DNA from: Lantana camara
Taxonomy: Eukaryota; Streptophyta; Magnoliopsida; Lamiales; Verbenaceae
Direction: 5' to 3'
DNA length: 64,000 bases
Assembly (NCBI GenBank): GCA_037501455.1
Contig: CM074858.1
Location: 38,685,001 to 38,749,000, forward strand
Within the stretch, counting starts at the first letter, position 1; every line of letters begins with the position of its first letter. The notes beneath the pieces are model-generated. The model made no database searches and was not told the DNA's origin. It saw only the letters and a list, made by a program, of their open reading frames with translations. The translations under genes were made by a program, and so were the position numbers. Shown piece by piece: positions 45,788 through 55,927 of the stretch.

Positions 45788-46010
45788 GGAACGACCCTTC
45801 CCGTCACAGTTCATTCTGGGAACGGCCGTTCCCACCCCTGCCAGCTATCCCGCGAGACTGGGAACGACCTTTCCCAGAATTGGCTTACAGCCGGAACGGC
45901 CGTTCCCAGTCCCTCAAAATTTTCCCAAAACTTACAGATGCGCGAGATTGAATCGGGGAGCCAGGAATGACCCTTCACAGCTCCAGTTCAAAATCGGAAC
46001 GGTCGTTCCC
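45788..46010. repeat. GC-rich palindrome array, LTR E (GGAACGGCCGTTCC type)
   Basis: Five or more units (GGGAACGGCCGTTCCC, GGGAACGACCTTTCCC, CGGAACGGCCGTTCCC, CGGAACGGTCGTTCCC). The same palindrome class as in LTRs A and G, though the surrounding LTR sequence is clearly different. A shortened copy is in LTR2 (53058-53180). Confidence 0.78.
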
Positions 46011-47381
46011 ATGCTCCAGAGGGGTTTTTGAATTTTCTGCATAAAATCTAGTTTTCATAACCGGTTTCTAATGCCTTGATTGATTGATACGTTTTATTAT
46101 ATGCTTGTTTTATATATGAAAATGACCATATCATATTATAAATTGTCCATGCACGTCATATTGATCATTATCACGCCGTTCGTCCTAATTGGTACATTTT
46201 GAGTCATCTCTCACGGACAATTGTCTCTCTTTCATAGACCAACTTCCTGGTGACGAGGAGCAGGCCCCGTGAGCTATTTCCTTATTTGTTTTGGTCACAC
46301 AGGTGAGGTTTAATTTTAGATATATAGAACCTTTACAACCCTTATGTGGATTTTTGGCCAAAAATGTATTATTATACTCTAGATTTTCATAAACCTCAAT
46401 TGATTTCAAAATTCACCGAGTCTATTGTATTAAGCCGACCGTTTTGGCAAGTATATTGTACTGCACTGTGGGCCCGGGGGTAGTGGCTCGAGCCAACCGG
46501 GAAAGCATGGGCTGACGGGTAACTCTAGCGCTATCCTCACCATTTTGGGATGACCTCTGAACCCCTAGGAGATTAGGGGAGGAAGGAGTTCCGGGCTTAG
46601 GGATTCATACACCCTCTGCTCACACTAATTGGATGGTTGGGCCTTGCAAACCCACCATCACCCCGAGGAAGAAGGGACTGAAACTGCTACTGAATGTACT
46701 GCACCGTAATAACCTGCTTGATCACTTAAATCATTGATAATTTAATTATTGTACACAGTCGGAGTAAGGTTGCAGAAATGCCCCACTCGCCGGGCCACTG
46801 ATTGACAGAAATTGTAATAATTGTTAAACTTTATAGTTGTACCTCGGGCGATAATATATTTTATTTTCTTAAATTCTATTGTTTTCTACAAAAATATTAC
46901 CCGAGATTATAACTTGCATGTATGTGCGCATATATTTATTTATACCCCTCGCTCAGTCCGTGGTAGACTGACACCTCAACCTTTTCAGTTTTGCAGGTGC
47001 GTGCTAGGCGGGAATTAGAGTCTAGTTCGTCTTTAATTTGGGTCTAGCACACTTCACCTTCATCTTATTTTCATGAACTGATACTTATGATTTTGTAGCA
47101 TGTCTTATGGGAATTTTTATGGAGATGATATTGTATTGATATGTTGATGGATAGATGACATGCTTTTGGAATACTTGCTATATTATCAATAAATTATTTC
47201 TTCCGCTTTATTGCTCTGAATTGATTGTTTGGTTTGGGGTTAGTCACGCCTAGCTTTTGTCGTTTTATTGTCACCCGTTCGCTATAGCTTTGGTTCATGT
47301 ATGGATTTTCCATTTCATATGGGAATTGAACTATAGTACAGGGGATGTGGTGCCTAGCGTTCCGGGTGCCACATCCCAAGG

Positions 47382-47393
47382 AGGTATCAGAGC
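47382..47393 (+). other. Primer-binding site of E
   Basis: AGGTATCAGAGC, 8 nt after the LTR; the first T of the usual TGGTATCAGAGC is changed. A GCAA-tetraloop hairpin with a seven-pair stem follows at 47393-47410. Confidence 0.8.
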
Positions 47394-47635
47394 CTGGTTG
47401 CAAAACCGGGTCTCTAGTGTCGTGTCTTGTGAGTCTAGGTCGCACGGCATAGGAATTAATTGTCAACTTGAGAGTCTTGCACCGTTATATGAATTATTGG
47501 AACCTATTTGAATTATTTGAATTATTGGAACTTATGTGAATTATTTGAAATTTATGATTTATGTGCAACTTGGGCATTATTTGCACACAATTGCACCTAC
47601 TAATGGAACATGCATACTAGTGACTTGATTTCAGG

Positions 47636-49120
47636 ATGGCTCGCGATAGACATCATCGTGATCATTCTCCGGGACATCGACATCATCGTCATCATCGCCG
47701 TGAGAGATCACCACCTCCTCCTCCACCTCCTTAGGCTCAGCCCCATGACTTTATAAATGTTGTGGTTGGGCTTATTGATCAGAGGGTCCGCGAGTATGTT
47801 CTTCCAGCACCACCCGTTTCACCACCACAGCCGGGGCCACATAGTTCAGCGGTTTTTAGGGAGTTCGAGAATCAACACCCACCAAAATTCTTTAAAGGAA
47901 AGGATATTCATACCGAGCAGTGGTTAAGAGAGGTAGAGAGGATTTGGGAGCTTATACCGTGTGAGTCCCAAGAGAAGGCCCGTTGTACCATTTCTTTGAT
48001 TCAGGGCGAGGCATATTCTTAGTGGAAGAGTGCCCTGATTATACTAGATGCCACCGGTGAGGAAGTAAATTGGGAGGTTTTTACTCGGGAGTTCAGAAAC
48101 AAGTTTATTCCTCCATCTTCTCGCACCCGCAGATTAAAGGAATGTACTGAACTTAAGCAGGGAAGCAGGTCTGTTTCAGAGTATATCACCAAGTTTGAGA
48201 GATTGTCCCGCTATGCCCCTAATATAGCGAGTGATGATTTCCATAAGGTGATGCAGTTTGTTCAGAGCCTTAGACCGGACATTCAGACAGCGATTGAGAC
48301 GGTCAACACAAGCACCTGGTTGAAGGCTACTATAAAGGCATTGAAGGTCGAGGATACAGTGAATGCGAGGCGATCCACCTATCGTTCAGGTTCGGGTTTA
48401 GGATCTGGATCGGGTTTCAGAGGTTTAGGTTCGGGTTCTAGTTCGGGCAAGAGGTCTATGGCTTATACTTTTCCACCACCAGCTCCGAAGGGCCCAGGGA
48501 AGAAGCCTCGACCTGCGGGACCCGTGTTTAGAGCTCCAGCTGTGCCAGCTTTTCCACCACCACCCGAGAGGCTTGCATGTACCTTCTGTGGACAGACTAC
48601 ACATATTTATGATAATTGCAGGAGGCGTCTATGCTTATGTTTGATTTGTGGGAGTACCGAGCACATGGTAGATGGATGTCCAGATCGTAGGATTCCACCA
48701 CCTGGGGGTCAGAGACCATTGATTAGAGCTCGTGCTTATGCTCTGGATGGAGAGCAGCAGGATGTTGAGATTGATCCAGCCGCGGTAGTTGAAGATAACA
48801 TTTGCATACATGGCACGAACATTCATACTTTATTTGATCCGGGAGCTACACACTCCTTTCTCTCGAGTGCTATATCTGTTTCTTTGCCTTTGCCTGTTAT
48901 TCGCTCTCTTGCATGTTATGTGGTTAGTACTCCTTTTGGTGGTAGTATAGAATCTGATCAGGTGTTCAGAGAGGTTCCGGTGAGTATTGAGGGCCAAGTT
49001 TTCTTGACAGACTTCATTGGGATGCCGATGACTCACTACGGATCTATTTCGGGCATAGATTGGTTGTATAGACATTGTGCCCCAGTTAATTGCAGGGCAA
49101 AGAGAGTTCAGTTGGGATAA
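47636..49120 (+). pseudogene. Element E gag and protease, with stops
   Basis: ATG at 47636 one base after TTTCAG. One frame runs throughout but is broken by TAG at 47732 and 48020 (the second at a likely Trp codon) and TAA at 49118. The N-terminus is rich in His and Arg (MARDRHHRDHSPGHRHH). Capsid (KFFKGKDIHTEQWLREVERI), a Gly/Ser-rich linker, Cys/His motifs (CTFCGQTTHIYDNC and CLICGSTEHMVDGC), then aspartic protease [12 protein letters not shown]. The order matches A. The gene cannot make a full product. Confidence 0.88.
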
Positions 49121-49150
49121 GATTTGACAGTGGGTTAGAGTTCTAAGACA

Positions 49151-50854
49151 GTGCCTCTACTTTCTTTCACAGAAGCCCAGAAGTTGGTCCGAGAGGGAGC
49201 TACGGGTTTTATTGCATATATTCTCAACAAGCCCAAGGATCAGAGTAAGTTGGAAGAAACTGAAGTAGTGAAGGAATTTCCCGAAGTCTTTCCTGAGGAA
49301 TTGGATTCTTTACCTCCAAATCGGGAAATTGAGTTTGTGATTGATTTGTACCCTAATGCAGAGCCATACTCCAAGACTCCGTATCGTATGGCTCCGGCCG
49401 AGTTGAAAGAGTTGAAGACTCAACTTGATGCGTTGTTGGAGATTGGGTACATTAGACCGAGTTCTTCTCCCTGGGGTCCACCAGTTTTGTTCGTAAAGAA
49501 GAAGGATGGAACTTTGAGAATGTGTATAGACTATAGGGAGTTGACCCGGATGACGATCAAGAACAAGTATCCCCTTCCACATATCGAGGAGTTATTTGAC
49601 ATACTTCAGGGATCTAAAGTCTATTCGAAATCGGATTTGAGACAGGGATACTACCAGCTGCGAATCCGAGCAGAGGATATTTCAAAGACAGGATTTAATA
49701 CTCGGTATGGGCATTACGAGTTCGTGGTGATGCCGTTCCGTTTAACTAATGCCCCTGCAGCTTTTATGGATATGATGCACAAGATCTTCAGACCTTTTCT
49801 GGATAAGTGTGTGGTGATTTTTATTGATGACATTCTGGTTTTCTCTAAGTCTGCCGAGGAGCACGCGAGGCATCTTCAGTTGGTATTGAGGACATTGAAG
49901 GAGCATCAGTTATTTGCAAAATTCAGTAAGTGTAAGTTTTGGATCGACAGGGTATCTTTCTTGGGTCACGTGATTTCGGGCAACGGTTTGGAGGTCGATC
50001 CTTCGAAGATTAAGTCGGTTTTGAAATGGGAGAAACCAAAGAATGTCTCAAAGATCAGAAGTTTCTTAGGATTAGCAGGATATTATCGGAGGTTTGTCAA
50101 GGATTTTTCCAAGTTAGCTGCTCCTTTAACTCGAGTGACAAAGAAGAATGTGAAATTCGATTGGGATGAAGATTGTGAGAAGAGTTTCACCTTCTTGAAA
50201 GAGAAGTTAGTCTCAGCTCCAGTGTTAGCCCTTCCGGAAGGTTCAGAACGGTATGCTGTTTATACGGATGCTTCTAAGGAGGGTTTGGGATGTGTGCTAA
50301 CTCAGAGAGGGAAAGTAATTGCTTATGCATCCCGGAAGTTAAAAGAGCACGAAAAGAATTATCCCACACATGATCTAGAGCTTGCAGCCATGGTCTTGGC
50401 ACTTGGAAAGTGGAGACATTATTTATACGGGGTGTCCTTCGAGATTTTCACCGACCACAAAAGCCTCCAGTATTTATTCACTCAGAAGGATTTGAATATG
50501 AGGCAACGGCGTTGGATGGAATGGTTGGAAGATTATGAATGCACTATTAAATACCATCCCTGCAAAGCCAATGTGGTCGCCGATGCACTTAGTAGGAAGG
50601 CTAGTGTATCGAGCTTAGAAGTGGGTGAAAGTAATGGAATCGAGCCATTTGTTATAAGGGTTCGAGTTTCTAATATTTCGAGTCAGCCCGATTTGAAGCA
50701 CAAGTTATTCGAGGCTCAGAATAATGATTCAGATGTTCAGAAATTGGTAGCTAAGGTAAGAGCTGATCCGGAGTGTCCATTCGGGTTCGCTGAAATCGGT
50801 CTTTTTCGTTTCAAGAACCGAGTGGTTGTACCCAAAGAGTTGAAAAGGACTTGA
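49151..50854 (+). pseudogene. Element E RT and RNase H
   Basis: Same frame as gag after another TAG at 49136. RT motifs are complete, from [15 protein letters not shown] through [18 protein letters not shown] and [12 protein letters not shown] (Arg where A has Gly) to [12 protein letters not shown]. RNase H has [12 protein letters not shown] and [13 protein letters not shown]. The frame stops at 50852-50854, where a deletion removes the first part of the integrase zinc-binding region (KELK joins the LRQYYW stretch out of frame). Confidence 0.9.
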
Positions 50855-52091
50855 GGCAATATTATTGGTAGCATGGATTGAAGAAAGATGTGGCCGAGTA
50901 TGTGAAGCATTGTATCACATGTCAGAAAGTGAAAGCCGAGCATCAGAAATCGGGAGGTCTTCTTCAGCCGTTACCTATTCCCGAGTGGAAGTGGGAATAG
51001 GTGACGATGGATTTTGTGCCCGAGTTACCTAAAGTGAAAGGAGGGTTGACGGTATCTGGGTGATTGTGGACCGTTTGACTAAATCTGCACATTTCCTGCC
51101 GGTCAGGATGTCTTATAAGATTCGCAACCTGGCCGAGCTTTATAACAGGGAGATTGTTCGACTTCATGGGATTCCGGTTAGTATTGTTTCAGACAGAGAT
51201 CCTCGGTTTACTTCGAAGTTGTGGCATGAATTGCAAGAGATTTTGGGTACGAAGCTTCAATTCAGTACAACATTTCATCCCCAAACAGATGGTCAGTCTG
51301 AGAGATTAATAAGATATCTCGAGGATTTACTTCGAGCTTGTTCTTTAGATTTTCAGTCTTCTTGGAATGATCAGCTACCTTTGATTGAATTTTCTTACAA
51401 TAACAGTTTTCCAGCCTCTATTGGAATGGTACCGTATGAACTACTTTATGGTCGGAAATGTCGTTCTCTGTTGTTCTTCGACTTGGAAGAATGGAAATGG
51501 ACTAAACAGGAAGGCGTTAAGAAGGGGGAGAAGTTAGAGAAACCTTCTAAGGCCGTTCAAGTTATGATTGAGAAAGTCCAATTAATACAACAACGGATGA
51601 AATCAGCTCAGGACAGACAAAAGAACTACTCTGACCGTCGTAGAAGGGATCTCAAATTTGAAGTTGGAGACCGGGTATTCTTGAAGGCGTCTCCAGGTAA
51701 AGGATTTGCTCAGATTGGGAAAGCAGGTAAGCTTAATCCTCGTTATTTAGGTCCTTTTGAGATTCTTGAAAGAGTTGGAGAAGTTACTTATCGGTTGGAC
51801 CTACCATCGAGCCTCACGGGAATTCACAATGTATTTCACGTATCTCAGTTGAGGAAATATTACCCCGATGAAACCGAGATCCTTCCCGTTGAAGAAGTGG
51901 AATTGGAATCGAATCTAACCTTTGTTCAGAAACCAGTTAAGATATTGGATAAGAAGTTTCAGGAATTGAGAAACCGGAGGATTCAAATGGTTATGGTTCT
52001 TTGGAGATGTGATAAGACTGCAGAAGCTACGTGGGAGACCGAAGACAAGATGAGACGGTTCCATCCAGAGTTGTTTCCTTCCGATCAGTGA
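50855..52091 (+). pseudogene. Element E integrase and chromodomain
   Basis: The N-terminal zinc-binding part is damaged (TAG at a likely Trp near 50871, another TAG near 50998, frameshift near 51040). From 51060 the frame is open to TGA 52089-52091: [39 protein letters not shown] (second and third catalytic residues present), [19 protein letters not shown], and a chromodomain-like end (MVLWRCDKTAEATWETED) finishing FPSDQ. The stop lies before the purine tract, unlike in A. Confidence 0.88.
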
Positions 52092-52125
52092 ATCTGGGGA
52101 CCAGATTCTTTTATAGTGGGAGGAT

Positions 52126-53669
52126 TGTAACGCCCCACCTTTCGGCATTTCAAGTATGAATGCCACGTGTGAGTTTGAGAGTTAGAATTTTAATATTATT
52201 AGATCATTTCTTCCATTTTTATGGCATGACATAAATTTACTGAAATTTTGATTCAAGTACTTTTATGAAATTTATATTTATTGCATAACTTGACTTGAAT
52301 GAAATGTGAATTAATTCCCGAGTATGATTTAATTTCTTCTATGTCCTTGATTGATCATTTTCTTAAATTTAGAGACTTAATTGCATGAACTCCTTGATTG
52401 AACTCATTTTCTTCTACGTCCTTGATTGATCATTTCTTCTATAGAAGTAGACTTAATTGCATAACTTATGAAGTAGAGGGACTTAATAGCAATTGGAGCT
52501 TTTCTTGTCCTTACTTAGCAGCATATCACGTACCTTTGCTTCTCATTTCATACAAACATTACATACACTTGTTCATTTCTTCCTTGTTCAACCGATCCAA
52601 ATCCTCATCAAGAAGAGAAGGAATTTCATCAATTCAAGTCATATTTTGTGGGTTTCGTTTCCATTGAAGCATCATCATCAACATATATTCATCTTTTCTT
52701 CCATTTCTTACATTTAAGGTAACTTTGGAGATTTTATTGAATTCTTGAATTGAATGTGATAGATAGGGCTTTGATATGTATTGGTTGAATTGTGTATTGG
52801 TTGTTGGAAACATATTTGTGAACTTTGAGCTTAAGTTTGGTGTATATATAAGTGGAGATATGGGTTTTAAATGAGTGATTCTTAATGATCTAGCTTGGAA
52901 TTAGGTGTTTACATGAGTTGTGGTTGATCTATAAATATGCTAGTATGTATATATCATGATTTATGATCATTTGAACTTGGTTTTTGGATCTTTGTTAGAT
53001 TCTTGTTTTGGTACGTATTGCACTGCTGCTGTGTTCTGCTTCTGCTGTAACTGCGTTTTGGGAACAACCTTCCCGTCCCAGTTCATTCTGGGAACGGTCA
53101 CTCCCACCCCTGCCAGCTGTCCCGCGAGACTGGGAACGGCCTTTCCCAGTATTGGCTTACAGCCGGAACGGCCGTTCCTAGCCCCCAAAATTTTCATAAA
53201 TGTATTAATTTAGATATATAGAACCTTTACAACCCTTATGTGGATTTTGTGCAAAAATGTATTATTATACTATAGATTTTCATAAACCTCAATTGATTTC
53301 AAAATTCACCGAGTCTATTGTACTGAACCGACCGTTTTGGCCAGTATATTGTACTGAACCGACCGTTTTGGCGAGTATACTTATGATTTTGTAGCATATC
53401 TTATGGAAATTTTTATGGAGATGATATTGTATTGATATGTTGATGGATAAATGACATGCTTTTGGAATACTTGCTATATTATCAATAAATTATTGCTTTC
53501 GCTTTATTGCTCTGAATTGATTGTTTGGTTTAGGGTTAGTCCCCCCTAGCTTTTGTCGTTTTATTGTCACCTGTTCGCTATAGCTTTGGTTAATGTATGG
53601 ATTGTCCATTTCATATGTGAATTGAACTATAGTGCGGGGGATGTGGTGCCTAGCGTTCCGGGTGCTACA
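52126..53669 (+). repeat. Element E 3' LTR with two internal deletions (1544 bp)
   Basis: TGTAACGCCCC to GGGTGCTACA. Compared with LTR1 it lacks about 400 bp near 53200 (exon 2 with its splice-like sites) and about 630 bp near 53385 (branch hairpin, TTGCAG, GCTAGGCGG). A 36-bp piece with GAACCGACCGTTTTGGC is tandemly duplicated at about 53318-53385, beside the second deletion. Confidence 0.87.
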
Positions 53670-55365
53670 TTGATGAAAATTATTGAATTTGAGTATATGT
53701 TGTGTATTCACGGTTTTTGATTGAAATACGAAGTTGCCGGATCAAAATTGTTTCTTAAAAATTTTGCGAAAATTGTTTCTTGATTAACCTGGTTTTAAAT
53801 TGTTTTAATTCAAATTGATTTGAACTGTTTTAATTCGAAAACTGAATCTACAATTTTGAAAATTGTGAAACTGGATCGAAACGAACTGCATAGTTGTGAG
53901 CGTTTGCCCGCGACCAAGCGCTTTTGCCGCCCCGCCTTGTCTGCAATCTGAGCGGGCGGACCGGCCAGGCATGCCTGGACCGCACGCAGCGCCTAGGCGC
54001 GCCCAGCACGGCTGCACGCCAACCCTCCCCTCTCCTGAGTTAATTGTAACTTGAAGTCAAGGGAATTTTAAATTTAATTGGGAAATTTGAATTCAAGCGG
54101 AAGCATGCTAGTTTAGGTAATCATGGGTTAGTCTTATGTATGGTTTTAAATTCTACACTTGGATGATTTCAATTGGGGTCGGAGCCCCATAGTTGCGCAT
54201 TTTCAATTGGGGTCGGAGCCCTACTTTTGTGCGTACTGTTATGTATTTATTATGTGGCTTTCCTTATTATTGTTTTTGGGCCGGGGTATGCCCCATGTAC
54301 TTGTCTATGGTAAATATGATAATTGAACCATATTACTTTATGTAAAGAGAGTATAACTTAGGAAGTGAGGTTTTATTTTCATTTTGGAGACAAACACCCA
54401 TGGAATAAGAAGGATCCATAAGAAGCACTTGAAGAACGGTGGCCATAAGAAGATCCCTCAAAATGTTTAGGAGGGTTTCTATTAATGTAATAGATAGGGC
54501 GTTTCTATTAATTGTCTTATGTGCCATGAATGTTAGAACTAGTGATTTTGGAGTGGCTCCCAAAATCACATATAAGATAGGATACCCATGATCATCACAT
54601 AATTAGTATCATGCTAGGACATGTTATCTGCTAATTGCTTCTGTGATGCACTTTATGTGAAACTGCATTAACAAGACAATTAAAATTTGGATAACATTAT
54701 ATGTTGGTGAGGTCATTCGAAAAACCCATTTAAATATTGAGCAAAATTCGAATAAATAGGTTTTTTATCACGGTAATAAAATTCCTAGCATTCCATCAAT
54801 AGGATTTAGGACTCAATAAGTGAAACTAATTGTTGTCTCACGAGTCGTGGGGTAATTAGTGTAGCTTATTAACTCTTAGTTTCCTGGTTAATTATTTTAA
54901 ATAATTAATATTTCTTGACCATTTTAGAATGGGCGATGTCTCACAAGTCGTGGGTCATTCCGGACTAAGTTTGGTTGAGATCTTTTGATTGATGGGTCCT
55001 GCTCAACACTAAAGTAGATATGGATGTCTCACAAGTCGTGGGTCCATGATTGAAAGATTAGTGATGCAAAAATATTACTAGGAAATCAATGAGAGATCGA
55101 ATTGGTAACTAGTACCTACCTAAGATTCTTAGACCTTTGGATGTTTCACGAGTCGTGGGTCCAAAACTAAGATTGCTTGGGATCCTAGTACCCACTGAGA
55201 AAATAAGTTTCCTCTAAGGTCGTTGGGATTTCTAGACTTTCTAAAAACAGTGGGAGAACATATTTCTAAAGACCTTGATAATATGTATAATCGTTATTAT
55301 TCTGCATGCTCATGATTTCTCTGTTTTTCCATCTAATTGTAGTTCTGTGATTCTCTACAAATGAA
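53670..55365 (+). other. K2 untranslated leader (continued after E)
   Basis: Non-coding leader between primer-binding site and gag, resuming after the E insertion. It holds a GC-rich core (about 53895-54025, with palindromes CCAGGCATGCCTGG and GCGCCTAGGCGC), two copies of TTCAATTGGGGTCGGAGCCC (about 54168-54212), and four copies of TCTCACRAGTCGTGGG or close variants (54835, 54937, 55025 and 55143). It is homologous to the inverted K1 leader over much of its first 900 bp. Confidence 0.75.
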
Positions 55366-55927
55366 ATGGCAACCAAAAACCCTTTGGTATCCATCCTCGA
55401 ATCAAACAAGTTAGCGGGGCCCAATTACTCTTATTGGCTTCGAAATCTAAAGATAGTTTTAGATTCTGAAAAGACAAGCTATGTTCTCTTCGAGGCAGAG
55501 CCTATTGCTGAAAGCGAGGCTCCGACTCGGGCCGAAAGGGACGCGATTGAGAAATGGTCTGAAGCTAATCTTCAAGCCCGTTACCTCATGTTGGCCACCA
55601 TATCCCCGGACATGCACAAGCAACATGAGTCAATGGACAACGCTTGGGAGATTTACGACCATATCGAGCAATTCTAAGGTAAAACACCTCTAAGGAGCTC
55701 TTTCATCTCAGAATGAAATAAGGTACAACTGTCCATGAGCACGGTGTCAAGTTTCTTTCTTTGAATGACAAACTCACCTCCATGGAAATGCCACTGAGTG
55801 AAGAACTCGTTGTGGATATGTTGCTCGCATTGCTTCCACCATCATTCAATCCTTTCGTGCTAAACTTCAACATGAATCATCCTCATGCTACTGTAGCTGA
55901 GTTGATTAGTCAGCTTGTGACTGCTGA
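55366..55927 (+). pseudogene. K2 copia-type gag, truncated
   Basis: ATG at 55366; the N-terminal part (NPLVSILESNKLAGPNYSYW, LRNLKIVLDSEK) is typical of Ty1/copia gag. The frame ends at TAA 55675-55677 after HIEQF. Sequence in another frame continues the gag (ELFHLRM-like, then LNDKLTSMEMPLSEELVVDM and LLALLPPSF up to LISQLVTAD), so a shift or small deletion lies near 55675-55700. Element F cuts it at 55928. The zinc knuckle and pol are not in the window. Confidence 0.85.

Larger units (their letters stand above)
36456..47373 (+). repeat. Element E 5' LTR, split by element D
   Basis: 2526 bp once D and one GATAG are removed; starts TGTAACGCCCC, ends GGGTGCCACA. Landmarks: donor TTAAG/GTAAC (intron from 37028; D inserted 48 bp downstream, inside intron 1), palindrome array 45788-46010, acceptor TTTCATAG (to 46237), exon 2 of 65 nt with GACGAGG, donor ACAG/GTGAGG (46303), hairpin CAGTC ... 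GACTG (about 46957-46973) with CTGAC, acceptor TTTTGCAG (to 46996), and GCTAGGCGGGA (47003-47013) with TCACGCCTAGC (47244-47254, one mismatch). Confidence 0.88.
36456..53669 (+). mobile_element. Element E: decayed Tekay-like chromovirus inserted in the K2 leader, itself carrying D
   Basis: LTR1 is 36456-37075 plus 45468-47373 (split by D), internal region 47374-52125, LTR2 52126-53669. The K2 leader is found on both sides. The flanks TTTAC and TTGAT agree at only three of five bases, so the duplication is decayed or absent. All pol domains are recognisable, with several stops and one deletion with frameshift. LTR2 is about 1 kb shorter than LTR1 because of two internal deletions. Confidence 0.9.

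Noticed and set aside
36456..53674. Perfect target-site duplication for element E
   Set aside because: Flanks TTTAC and TTGAT match at three of five bases only, so I report it as decayed or absent.
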